A stretch of 64,000 nucleotides of DNA, taken from JADJPG01 sp964491875. Its GTDB lineage: Bacteria > Verrucomicrobiota > Verrucomicrobiia > Limisphaerales > JADJPG01. The notes beneath the pieces are model-generated. The model was given only the letters and a program-made list of their open reading frames with translations, was not told the origin of the DNA and ran no database searches. The translations under genes were made by a program, and so were the position numbers. Below, piece after piece: positions 37,426 to 45,576 of the stretch. The stretch spans positions 26,106-90,105 of the forward strand of contig CAZBIC010000031.1 in assembly GCA_964491875.1 (NCBI GenBank), written 5' to 3'. Position 1 is the stretch's first letter; every line of letters begins with the position of its first letter.

Positions 37426-38403
37426 TTACTTTTTCTCTTCTTTCTTCGCGTCCTTCTTCTCTTCCTTCTTGGGCTCTTCCTTTTTCGGGAGTGACGAAAG
37501 ATCCCAACCAGTCGAGATCTCCAGGTTCGGCATGGCCGCCTTGAGGTTCTTTGCGCCCGCCTCCGTCACCTTCGACTGCCAGACATACAGGTTGCGCAGG
37601 AACTTCATGCCCTTGAGATGTTCCAATCCAGCGTCCGTGACCTTCGTGCCGTAGAGGTTCAGGTAAGTCAGATTCGGCAGGCTCTTCAAATTCGCCAGGC
37701 CGGCATCGGTGATGCCTGTCAGCTCCAGATGCAATCGCTGGAGATTCGTCAGGCCCTTCAGATTCGCCAGCGCCGCGTCCGTGATCCTCGTGTTCGCCAG
37801 ATTCAGATCGACGAGACCCACGACATCCTTGATCGGAGCCACCACGGTGTCCGTCACGCCCGTGCCCAGCAACCGGAAGTTCGCCTCGCGCCAGTTCAAG
37901 TTCGCCGCAATCGGGCGCACATCGATGCCCTTCTGGCCGAGCGCGGCAATCGCCTTCTGTTCCGCGCCGGAAGGTTTGAAATCCGCGGGCAGCACCGGGG
38001 CCGGAATCGTCGGCGCCTTCACTGTCTCCTTCGCCGCCATCGCGGGCCACACCGCACCTTCGTCGATCCACTTCTTTAGCAAGTCGAGCTGCGCCTTCGG
38101 CAGCGGCTCGCCCTCGGCCGGCATGAAATCATCGTCGCTCTTGGGCAGCATCACGCGACGCAGGAACTCGCTCTTCGCGGAATCACCGGGCACGAGTGAA
38201 GGACCACCCTTGCCGCCTTTCAACGCCGCCTCGCGCGTATCCAGCCGCAACTTTCCCTTCTGCTTCTCCGCGCCGTGACACTTCACGCATTGCTGTTCGA
38301 GGATCGGATGAATCTCCTTCGCGAAATCAATCTTGCCCTCCGCGGCGATGACCGCCTGTCCCGCGAAGACGATTCCCAGTGTGATGGCCAGTGACGTTTT
38401 CAT
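37426..38403 (-). CDS. Exported PVC-type cytochrome c with leucine-rich repeats
   Basis: A 325-residue exported protein with a signal peptide (MKTSLAITLGIVFAGQAVIA). Residues 25-115 are the PSCyt1/planctomycete cytochrome C domain: IHPILEQQCVKCHGAEKQKG has one CxxCH haem site at about 39-43, with the distal Met candidate in DDFMPAEGEPLP. Residues 165-300 are five or so 24-residue leucine-rich repeats of the internalin-like GTxVTDAGLxxLKxLxxLxxL type. The C-terminus is a Lys/Glu-rich tail (KKEEPKKEEKKDAKKEEKK). The domain pairing is characteristic of Planctomycetes/Verrucomicrobia; the electron partner is unknown. Confidence 0.92.
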   Translation of the reverse strand: MKTSLAITLGIVFAGQAVIAAEGKIDFAKEIHPILEQQCVKCHGAEKQKGKLRLDTREAALKGGKGGPSLVPGDSAKSEFLRRVMLPKSDDDFMPAEGEPLPKAQLDLLKKWIDEGAVWPAMAAKETVKAPTIPAPVLPADFKPSGAEQKAIAALGQKGIDVRPIAANLNWREANFRLLGTGVTDTVVAPIKDVVGLVDLNLANTRITDAALANLKGLTNLQRLHLELTGITDAGLANLKSLPNLTYLNLYGTKVTDAGLEHLKGMKFLRNLYVWQSKVTEAGAKNLKAAMPNLEISTGWDLSSLPKKEEPKKEEKKDAKKEEKK

Positions 38404-38546
38404 AGTTTCGATTCCAGTTCCAAAAGTTTCGTGTGAATCAACGGCTGACGAATTGGTGTTTCACCGGATTCATTCATTTCGCCCGGACGCGTGGCAAGCC
38501 AAACCTTGCCGCAACGAGAGCGCTCTCCCCGTTCAGGAAGCCAACG

Positions 38547-38981
38547 CTACGCCGGCTTCGCCTCGGACAGCCGCTTGAGAAACACGATGCGCGAGATGCC
38601 GGTGATGACGGGCGGCTTCAACCGTTGTTTGATGGCGGGCAGTTCGGCCGTGCTTCCAGTGACCTCGTGCAATCCGATGAAGAACCACTTCCCGCCTTCC
38701 TGCCGCCGGACGTAGACCGGCAACGGACCCGCTGTCTCCGCCAGCTTCACGCCCCATTTCGGAAGGTCGCCCTTGCGCCCCACCCAGACCTCGGCCGGGT
38801 CGAGCTCCGCGCGCGGATTCCACATGAGACCGAGGCAAAGCCCGAGAATCGCCCCGTCGCGGTGAATGACAAAATTGGGAGGCTGGGCGTCGCCACCCAG
38901 CGCGGCGCGGACTTCGGCGAAGCCGTAGCCCTGACCAACGACATGCTGCGCGGACGGTGACGGAGAAGATTGTTCTGACAT
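38547..38981 (-). CDS. Small protein of unknown function
   Basis: A 144-residue, apparently cytoplasmic protein not recognised. Segments with protein-like order are GYGFAEVRAALGGDAQPPNF, VIHRDGAILGLCLGLMWNPR, EVWVGRKGDLPKWGVKLAET, GPLPVYVRRQEGGKWFFIGL and PVITGISRIVFLKRLSE. The repeated short beta strands and Trp residues suggest a compact beta fold. The ATG at 38981 is chosen over 39023 because the extra 14 residues (Cys/Gly-rich) look non-coding. It lies between two cytochrome-domain genes on the same strand. Confidence 0.65.
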   Translation of the reverse strand: MSEQSSPSPSAQHVVGQGYGFAEVRAALGGDAQPPNFVIHRDGAILGLCLGLMWNPRAELDPAEVWVGRKGDLPKWGVKLAETAGPLPVYVRRQEGGKWFFIGLHEVTGSTAELPAIKQRLKPPVITGISRIVFLKRLSEAKPA

Positions 38982-39092
38982 CGAATGAGCGAAGCAACCG
39001 CATCCCCCGGCGTCAACGTTCATTCCGCCTACCGCTCGAGTCCGTCCGGAGCCGGATCGGACTCGAGCGCACGATTCTAATCCATCAAAGAC

Positions 39093-42000
39093 TCACGGCT
39101 TGAACGCCGGGTGATCTTTCTTCCCAGCGGATTCGATGTAGGCGAGTAGATCGAGGATGTCGTCCTTCGTCAGGATGTTCACCAAGCCTTCCGGCATCGG
39201 CGAGAGCTTCGAAGCCGCGCGGCTCTGCACGTCGGACTTCTTCACCTCCACCTTGTCGCCGGTGAGCTGATTCGGAACGAGCACCAGCTTCGCATCCGTT
39301 TCCTCCACGAGGCGGCCCGTCACGTCATCGCCGTCCTTCTTCACCACGGTGATGTTTTGATACTGCTCGCTGACGACTTTCGACGGCTCGATGATCGACG
39401 AGAGCAAATCCGCGCGCGTGAAGCGGCTGGCCACAGCCGTAACGTCCGGCCCGATGGCGCCACCTTCATTGCCGAAGCGATGGCATTGCAGACATTGCGC
39501 GGCGGTGAATGCATCGCGGCCATTCGCGAAATTGCGTCCCTTGCTCGCGCGATCGAGGTCGCCCATCAGGTCGGACATCTTCCATTCGCGGACCATCTTG
39601 TATTCACGCTTCGGCTTCGCGGCCGCAGTCGCCGGAGCGTCCGAGATGAGCGACGCCAGCTCCACCTTCTCCGATTCGTTCAGCGTGCCGACGGCGAACT
39701 TGCGCAGGTTCTTGAGGAAGTTGTTCAAGCTCGCGCCATCGCTGTAGTCGCGGCCCACATCCTTGAACCACTGCACCGTCTCCGCAGAGTGATCCTTCTT
39801 CCGATTCTGGAACCACGCGAAGTAACGCTTCCGCTCATCCAGCGACCAGCCGCTCTTCACATTGCGCAGGCTGACCATGTAATGAATCTGCTCCTCCTGC
39901 GTCGCCGCGGCGTCACGCAAATCGAGAGTCTTCTTGACCACATCGTCGCTGCCCAGGAACACAAGGAGATTCACCAGCTCGCGATTCAACGGCCAGCTCT
40001 TCGCAGGATACAGTGCATTCAACGCCGCGGTCACATCGCGAAGCGCGTCGCCTTCCGGCTTGCCGAGGCGCGCGAACGCCACTTCCAGCACGCGCAGCGC
40101 CTCCAGCTTCTGCCCCTCGCTCAAGTCATCCGGCGGGAATTGGCCGAGAGACGTCATGAGCTTCTCGAGCACATCCCGATCGCCGTTGCGGGCGAGCGCG
40201 AGCAAGGCCGTGAGGCTCGCGTCCTTGCGCCCTTCATCCAGCGCGCGCTGTTCCCATTCGCTCACCGGCTGACTCTCCACCGCGAGACGGGCCGCGTAGC
40301 GAATGAACCGGTCGTTGCTGTCGAGATGCGGCCATGCCGTCGAGAGCGCTTTCGCGTCTTGCTTGCCATGGAACGCCTCCAACTTGCGGCGCAGCGCACG
40401 CGCATCGGACGCCGTCTTGTCGCTGCTCCCGCTCTTCGCAAGTTTCGTCGATTCCTTGCCGGCGTAGGTCACGCGATAAAGCCCGCCCTGCGTGCCGCGA
40501 CCGCCGATGAGGAAATACATCGCGCCGTCGTTGCCGACCTCGACGTCCGTCACGTTGAGGGGCTTGCCGACCACGAAGTTCTCAAACGTGCCGCCGTAGC
40601 TGGAACCTTTCGGCGTGAGATGCACGGCGAGGATGCGGCCATAGGACCAATCGAGGATGTACGCGGCGCGCTGATACTTCTCCGGGAACTTCGCGCCGGT
40701 GCCGAACCGCACGCCGGTGGGCGAACCGATGCCGATGTTCACCGTCGCCGGCAGGCTGTCGTGATAATACTCCGGCCACTTCGCCGAACCTTCGCGAAAG
40801 CCGTGATCCGCGCCGCTCACGATGTGATAAATGCGCGTCGGGCGATACCAGGGCGCGCCCCAGTCCCACTCCATGTCGCTGTCGAAGCCGAACAATTCAC
40901 CGTCGGCGTTGAAGCCAATGTCATACGTGTTGCGCTGGCCGGAGGCGAACAGCTCCGCGTTCTTGCCGTCGGGATCGAGACGCACGACGTAACCGCCCGG
41001 GGGCTTGCGACCGGCGCCGAAACCGTTGCCGTCTTCCATGCGCGGCAGCACGAGGTCGTCGCGATAGTTCTTGTGCGGACTGGAGGCGAGCACGTCGTCC
41101 GGCACGTCCACGAAATTGCCGTTCACGATGTAGAGCTTCTTGTCCGCGCCGAGCACAATGCCGTGCGCGCCGTGTTCGCCGGGACCGCCCTTCCACTTCT
41201 TGATCAGCTCATGCTTGTCGAACTGATCATCGCCGTTCGTGTCGCGCAGACGGTAGAGATGATAACCCTCCGGACCGTTGCCGTTCACATAAAGACTGTC
41301 GAAGGCGTAGAGCAAACCCATCGCGCTGCGCACCGGCAGATCGATCTTCTCCACCTTCTCGATCTGCCCCTTCTTGTTCAGCGTCACGCGAAGCATCGGC
41401 TCCTTGTCCTGCGGCGAAATGATGAGACGCCCCTTGTGGTCCATCGTCATCGAAACCCACGAGCCTTCGCCGGGCTGGGAACTGCGGAGCAACTCAACCT
41501 TGAACCCATTCGCCACCTGCAACGATTCCGCCGGCGTCGCCTGGCCCGGCTTCTTGGGCGTGCTCGGCGCCTTCGCCGCGCCCACGGCCGCGAGCACCGC
41601 GCCCCACGGCTGCATCCCGTGCTTGCCGAGACTCGTCGCCGCCGCAAAGCCCGCGACGTCGCCCGCCTTCAGCCAGTCGGCCGACTCTTTGGTGGAGACT
41701 ACCCACGACGTGTCCGACTGGATGATTTCCTTCTTGCCCCCGCCGAGCGTGAGTTCGAGCCGCGCGACAAATCCCGCCGCGCCGCCCTGATTCTCCGCGC
41801 GCACGGCCAGCACGTGGTCACCGGCCTTGAGCAACTTGGTGAGATCCACGACCGTCGCCTCGCTCCAGTTATCGTTCTCGGCCACCGCCTTGCCATCGAG
41901 ATACGCGATGGCCTTGTTGTCGCACGAAAAGGCGAGCACGGCCTTGGTGGGCGCCTCGCTCACGCGAAACGCTTTGCGGAAGAACCGAACGTCGTTGTCG

Positions 42001-42113
42001 CCGATGGCGCCGGCGGACCAAATCCAGTCCTGGGCCACCCCGCGGGATGGAGAGAGAACAGTCAGCGCCGCGGCCAGCACGGGCAGAGCAGAAAACAAGA
42101 GTGCTTTGATCAT
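39093..42113 (-). CDS. Exported propeller-cytochrome protein (PVC haem-binding type)
   Basis: A 1006-residue exported protein. After a signal peptide (VLAAALTVLSPSRGVAQ) comes a beta-sandwich (30-150, CDNKAIAYLDGKAVAENDNW). A six-bladed soluble-dehydrogenase-like propeller follows (about 195-555; GKNAELFASGQRNTYDIGFN, FGFDSDMEWDWGAPWYRPTR), then an alpha-helical HEAT-like region (570-830). The C-terminal cytochrome domain of the type annotated in PVC genomes as a putative haem-binding domain contains AAQCLQCHRFGNEGGAIGPD (CxxCH at about 874-878) and TRADLLSSIIEPSKVVSEQY. A role in oxidation of a carbohydrate or other organic substrate is inferred only from the fold. Confidence 0.92.
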   Translation of the reverse strand: MIKALLFSALPVLAAALTVLSPSRGVAQDWIWSAGAIGDNDVRFFRKAFRVSEAPTKAVLAFSCDNKAIAYLDGKAVAENDNWSEATVVDLTKLLKAGDHVLAVRAENQGGAAGFVARLELTLGGGKKEIIQSDTSWVVSTKESADWLKAGDVAGFAAATSLGKHGMQPWGAVLAAVGAAKAPSTPKKPGQATPAESLQVANGFKVELLRSSQPGEGSWVSMTMDHKGRLIISPQDKEPMLRVTLNKKGQIEKVEKIDLPVRSAMGLLYAFDSLYVNGNGPEGYHLYRLRDTNGDDQFDKHELIKKWKGGPGEHGAHGIVLGADKKLYIVNGNFVDVPDDVLASSPHKNYRDDLVLPRMEDGNGFGAGRKPPGGYVVRLDPDGKNAELFASGQRNTYDIGFNADGELFGFDSDMEWDWGAPWYRPTRIYHIVSGADHGFREGSAKWPEYYHDSLPATVNIGIGSPTGVRFGTGAKFPEKYQRAAYILDWSYGRILAVHLTPKGSSYGGTFENFVVGKPLNVTDVEVGNDGAMYFLIGGRGTQGGLYRVTYAGKESTKLAKSGSSDKTASDARALRRKLEAFHGKQDAKALSTAWPHLDSNDRFIRYAARLAVESQPVSEWEQRALDEGRKDASLTALLALARNGDRDVLEKLMTSLGQFPPDDLSEGQKLEALRVLEVAFARLGKPEGDALRDVTAALNALYPAKSWPLNRELVNLLVFLGSDDVVKKTLDLRDAAATQEEQIHYMVSLRNVKSGWSLDERKRYFAWFQNRKKDHSAETVQWFKDVGRDYSDGASLNNFLKNLRKFAVGTLNESEKVELASLISDAPATAAAKPKREYKMVREWKMSDLMGDLDRASKGRNFANGRDAFTAAQCLQCHRFGNEGGAIGPDVTAVASRFTRADLLSSIIEPSKVVSEQYQNITVVKKDGDDVTGRLVEETDAKLVLVPNQLTGDKVEVKKSDVQSRAASKLSPMPEGLVNILTKDDILDLLAYIESAGKKDHPAFKP

Positions 42114-42219
42114 AGAATTGAATTCACGGAGTCAGACGAATTGCTGCGGAGAGTCTTCAATTTGAGCTATCGATCAGATCCGGTTGACCCAATCCCAACG
42201 GAATACTCCAAGCGAAACA

Positions 42220-42831
42220 TCACTTTTTGAAAACCGTGGCCGGGTCGTGCCCAGCCTCGTATCCCTCCAAGGCCTTCTTGATGTACGGACGCATTGATCC
42301 GAGGAGTTTCATTCCCGCGAAGTATTCGTCCTTGAACATATCAGAAACGAGTTTTCGATCTTCGAACTTGTATCCCGCCATTGGCTCCCAGCGGTTATTC
42401 AGATATCGGAACGTCCATGCCCAGTGCAGATTCGGCTGGCTGACGCTAACAAGCTTCAGGCGAACTTCGAAGCCTCGTCCAGGTTCCGGTTCAACTCGAA
42501 ACACCTTATCAACGGTCACCTTGGAGTCGCGGACGAAATTATCCATCGTTCCGGGAAACCCGCTTCCGTTGCGGGTTGTTTCACGCATGCAGGCGTCGGC
42601 GGCATGCCAGTAGAGGGTTGGGAACGCCTTGGCGAGTTTATCGGCAGCCTTCGCCATCTCGGAGTCAGCAGAAGAAACGCTCGATGGCTGGACATTCGTC
42701 TCTGCAGCCACGACGCCCATCAATACGATCAGCGAGGCAAATGTCGCTAAGCAGATTGCACGGCACCCCGAGCAGAAATGGCGAAATGGCCTACAACGAG
42801 CGATGAAAAAATTTGTCATTCCGGTTCTCAT
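42220..42831 (-). CDS. Exported protein of unknown function
   Basis: A 203-residue protein with an N-terminal hydrophobic stretch (ICLATFASLIVLMGVVAAE) preceded by a Cys/Arg-rich leader; initiation could also be at the Met four codons later. The mature domain (FPTLYWHAADACMRETTRNG, GRGFEVRLKLVSVSQPNLHW, WTFRYLNNRWEPMAGYKFED) looks like a small periplasmic fold. Not recognised. It is 107 bp upstream, by coordinate, of the large cytochrome gene and on the same strand, but with no evident operon link. Confidence 0.65.
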   Translation of the reverse strand: MRTGMTNFFIARCRPFRHFCSGCRAICLATFASLIVLMGVVAAETNVQPSSVSSADSEMAKAADKLAKAFPTLYWHAADACMRETTRNGSGFPGTMDNFVRDSKVTVDKVFRVEPEPGRGFEVRLKLVSVSQPNLHWAWTFRYLNNRWEPMAGYKFEDRKLVSDMFKDEYFAGMKLLGSMRPYIKKALEGYEAGHDPATVFKK

Positions 42832-42983
42832 GTTTGCCAGCGCTGCGACTCGACACGTGGCTGCGCATCGAGCGAAGGGCGACGAATGGCCGTGTAACTA
42901 AACCAAACAATTCCCTTTGTCGACAGACAACAGCGGTGAGAGGAGTAAGCAGAAGAAAACCGAACCATCCCTACCCTGCCACT

Positions 42984-43343
42984 CTACTCCGCCTTAGCCT
43001 TCACCGGGGCGAAGTAGAGTTCGAAACAGGCGTTGGTTGGCAGCGCGAGGAACTGTCCAATGTCCGGGGCATTGGTTGTGGCGAAGAGACTGCGCAGCGC
43101 CTCCGCGTTCTCCTGGCGTGTGACAGTAAACTCAAACTCATCGCCGGCGTCGAGTGATTGCGTGGCGACGATCTTTCCGGTGGAACGCTCACGCAGGATG
43201 GCCGTGCCGTTCTCGGGAGCGTTGTATTCAATCTGCAGTCCGCCACCGACCAACCGCGAGCCGCGCGGCAGATTCGACGGCGCGGAGACACAGCCCGAAA
43301 ACAGTGCACACACCAGCGGGAGACCGAGGAGACGGATATTCAT
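42984..43343 (-). CDS. Small lipoprotein of unknown function
   Basis: A 119-residue protein with the lipoprotein signal MNIRLLGLPLVCALFSGC (lipobox LFSGC). The mature part (GGGLQIEYNAPENGTAILRE, RSTGKIVATQSLDAGDEFEF) is beta-rich and Asn/Glu-rich; not recognised. It borders the 21-bp repeat array. Confidence 0.7.
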   Translation of the reverse strand: MNIRLLGLPLVCALFSGCVSAPSNLPRGSRLVGGGLQIEYNAPENGTAILRERSTGKIVATQSLDAGDEFEFTVTRQENAEALRSLFATTNAPDIGQFLALPTNACFELYFAPVKAKAE

Positions 43344-43451
43344 GGCGGCGAGAGACTCGATGACAACGATGAGTTCAGAATGTTACGCTGTGGGCCTCTG
43401 ACGCGTCCCATTTGGCAAATGTTCAACGCCGTTTGGGCCGGTAACTCCCAA

Positions 43452-43871
43452 GACCCATCGCTGTTCCGCCCCGAAGATGCCCTTCGACAGACATGGCCCT
43501 CCATCGTTCGCCACGCGCACGCCAAGGTGCGGGCGGAGATCGACCTTGGCAACGCGGAGCGCGACACTGGCGCGGAAGAGGATGGCGCTGGCCGCTCAGG
43601 GGACGCCGCTGAACCGGCAGAGAATGCCATCCGGCAGGAAGCGCATGCCGCTGTTCACCGTGCGCACGCCAATGTGAGTCGGGAGATCGACGCTGTCACC
43701 CGTGAGCACGCCGCTGCGAGGGAAGAGAATGTCATGTGAAGGGAAGCGGATGCCGCTGGCGGCTCGGAGATCGCCATCGAACCGGCAGAGCATGCCATCG
43801 TCGCGAATGCGCAGGCCATCTGATAGGAAGAGCATGCCATGCTCAACCGTGCGCACGCCGCTGACCGTAGC
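43452..43871. repeat. Tandem array of 20 degenerate 21-bp units
   Basis: From 43452 the sequence divides without gaps into 20 consecutive 21-bp units, most of the form GMGNANGCCNYYNNNNNNNNN. Examples are GAGCATGCCATC at 43788, GCGCATGCCGCTG at 43641, GAGAATGCCATCC at 43620, GCGCACGCCGCTG at 43851 and GAGATCGCCATCG at 43767. The register is kept although the second half of each unit varies. On the minus strand it gives a stop-free heptapeptide series (e.g. MLFLSDG, LRIRDDG, MLCRFDG, MRFLPDG) and on plus an RKRMP-type series. No signal peptide, ribosome site or family supports a protein, so it is annotated as a minisatellite-like repeat. Confidence 0.85.
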
Positions 43872-43983
43872 GAGGGCGTCTCGCCCGCGAGTTCCGGCGG
43901 CGTCCCGCCGCCAGTCCACTCCTCGCATCACGTCCGCGCACCGAGACGGTGCTCCAACTCGCAGCCGAGGACGGCTGCGCTAC
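43867..43983. repeat. REP inverted pair, copy 1
   Basis: GTAG followed by two hairpins (GGGC-GTCTC-GCCC and GGCGGC-GTCCC-GCCGCC), a spacer of about 30 bp, then two hairpins in reverse order (GCACC-GAGAC-GGTGC and GCAGCC-GAGGAC-GGCTGC) closed by CTAC. Each half reads GTAG-hairpin-GAGTT-hairpin towards the centre. It abuts the last unit of the 21-bp array. Confidence 0.85.
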
Positions 43984-43999
43984 GTTCACTCACACCCCC

Positions 44000-44115
44000 G
44001 TAGCGCGGGCGTCCCGCCCACGAGTTCCGACGGCGTCTCGCCGCCAGTCCCTCCTCACACCACGCTCGCGCACCGGGACGGTGCTCTAACTCGCAGCCGG
44101 GGACGGCTGCGCTAC
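44000..44115. repeat. REP inverted pair, copy 2
   Basis: Same layout as copy 1, with loops GTCCC, GTCTC, GGGAC and GGGGAC. Its right half encodes the last residues and the stop codon of the RAYT gene (the TAG arises from GAGTTAG in this copy; the other copies have GAGTTGG). Confidence 0.85.
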
Positions 44116-44748
44116 GTAAGCACTGCTCCACTTCCAATCTTCCGGGCGATCACATAATCGCGCGTTCACCGGGTTCATTACAGTGTAATGCCAACAACGC
44201 TGCTGGTCCTCGTCATCGCGAATGAGATGTTCGTATGACTCGCTCTGCCAGAACGGAGACACCTTCGGGGTCAGCCGCTTGTTGATTTCGTGCGACGTGA
44301 AGGATTTCCAGCTATGCAGAATGTCGCTCAACGTCTGTCCAGGCATCGGCCGCACGACGACATGTACGTGATTGGGCATCACCACCCAAGCGCGCAATTC
44401 GTAGCGTTGACCTTCAAAAAACTTAATCGCTCCTGCGACAAGATCGGCCAGCTCGGAAACGCGCAAGTGACAAGTGCCATGACCGGCATCGAGATACTTG
44501 TCCACCCGGCTCGAATACCATCGGAACAACTCTTCCTGCTCGTGCCAGGTGAGCGGGCGCATGGTCCGTTGCGCCTGGGCGAGGATGGCTTCGCGCTCTC
44601 GCTTGAAACCCTGCAACACTTCCCTCGGCAATGTTCCGGCCTGACGGAAAGTGACAAAATAAGTGCCTCCCTCTCGCTTGAGATGCGGCAGCACGCCCCG
44701 CGAGTGGAATCTGGAGATGAGATGGTTAGTCTGTTCCGTGTCGGCCAT
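44086..44748 (-). CDS. REP-associated tyrosine transposase (RAYT), IS200/IS605-like Y1 HUH family
   Basis: A 220-residue single-strand DNA transposase. The HUH metal site is VMPNHVHVVV (about residue 107-116), preceded by YFVTFRQAGTLPRE and the LRAWVV strand. The catalytic Tyr candidate lies in SYEHLIRDDEDQQRCWHYTV, followed by NPVNARLCDRPEDWKWSSA, the usual RAYT ending. After that the frame runs into REP copy 2 and ends YVAQPSPAAS. The ATG at 44748 is chosen; the longer frame adds 24 unlikely residues. REP pairs lie on both sides, the hallmark of a RAYT that mobilises its own repeats. All expected motifs are intact, so it may be active. Confidence 0.93.
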   Translation of the reverse strand: MADTEQTNHLISRFHSRGVLPHLKREGGTYFVTFRQAGTLPREVLQGFKREREAILAQAQRTMRPLTWHEQEELFRWYSSRVDKYLDAGHGTCHLRVSELADLVAGAIKFFEGQRYELRAWVVMPNHVHVVVRPMPGQTLSDILHSWKSFTSHEINKRLTPKVSPFWQSESYEHLIRDDEDQQRCWHYTVMNPVNARLCDRPEDWKWSSAYVAQPSPAAS

Positions 44749-44838
44749 GGCGATCGTGCGAAATATTCTAGCGTAACCAACCTGCGGCAGGAAGATTCTT
44801 ATCGCACAGAACGGCAACACGCCGGGAATCCAGATCGG

Positions 44839-44941
44839 TAGCGCGGGCGTCCCGCCGCCAGTCCCTCACCTCACCCAAATGTTTAACATCTCCGCGCACC
44901 GAGACGGTGCTCCAACTCGCAGCCGGGACGGTTGCGCTACC
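44839..44941. repeat. REP inverted pair, copy 3 (internally deleted)
   Basis: Starts GTAGCGCGGGC, but hairpins one and two are fused (GCGGGC-GTCCC-GCCGCC), consistent with a deletion between the two loops. The spacer is unrelated to that of copy 1; the right half has loops GAGAC and GGGAC and ends GCGCTAC. Confidence 0.8.
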
Positions 44942-44955
44942 TGCACGCACATCCG

Positions 44956-45081
44956 TAGCGCGGGCGTCCCGCCCGCGAGTTCCGGCGGCGTCTCGCCGCC
45001 AGTCCCTACCTCACCCTACTGACTAACGCGTCAACGCACCGGGACGGTGCTCCAACTCGCAGCCGGGGACGGCTGCGCTAC
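44956..45081. repeat. REP inverted pair, copy 4
   Basis: Complete copy with loops GTCCC, GTCTC, GGGAC and GGGGAC, 15 bp after copy 3. With copy 3 it fills the 377-bp gap 44749-45125 that otherwise shows no gene. Confidence 0.85.
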
Positions 45082-45125
45082 GTGGAGGCCGTGAAACTTC
45101 CCCCGCCGGCGTGTGTTATGTTTTC

Positions 45126-45344
45126 ATGAAAGTGCTGATTCTCTTCGTCGCCTGGTGCATTTTGTTTCTGCTGTGCTGGCCTGTCGCCCTCATCGCGTTG
45201 CTACTGCTTCCGCTGGTCTGGCTGTTATCGCTGCCGCTGAGGCTGGTGGGTATCACGGTAGGGGCGGTCTTTGCGCTCTTGCGCGCCATTCTGTTTTTGC
45301 CGGCCCGTTTGCTCGGCCGGCGAAAAGACGGGTGCCCAGCCTGA
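45126..45344 (+). CDS. Small two-helix membrane protein
   Basis: A 72-residue very hydrophobic protein: MKVLILFVAWCILFLLCWPV, LLLLPLVWLLSLPLRLVG and ITVGAVFALLRAILFLP give two to three membrane segments, with a basic C-terminus RRKDGCPA. The start at 45126 is preferred to 45111, where CYVF precedes. Not recognised; small proteins of this pattern recur in related genomes. It lies 45 bp after REP copy 4. Confidence 0.55.
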   Translation: MKVLILFVAWCILFLLCWPVALIALLLLPLVWLLSLPLRLVGITVGAVFALLRAILFLPARLLGRRKDGCPA

Positions 45345-45576
45345 GCGATACAGACTAACCTTATGTTCTCGCGAACCAACTCCGGTCCCAGTTCAACTGC
45401 TCCCGGCTCAAGCCATCGGGCTGTGGACTACCGATCACTGCCTCCTCATCGCCCGGACCGAAGCAGCCTCCTCCGGTGTTGACCATCCTGGAGCGTCCGG
45501 CTACCGCGTTGAAAAGTTGGGAGTAAAGGCCCATGTTATACCGTCTTACCGCACGAGACTTACGTCCTGTGATGCC

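Noticed and set aside
39357..42230. 957-codon plus-strand frame opposite the propeller-cytochrome gene
   Set aside because: Arg/His/Ala-rich shadow of the minus gene, which has a signal peptide and CxxCH motif.
43596..43931. A 111-codon minus-strand open frame made of heptapeptide repeats
   Set aside because: It is produced by the 21-bp register, is open in other frames too, and runs into a REP copy; there is no ribosome site or signal peptide. Kept only as a repeat.
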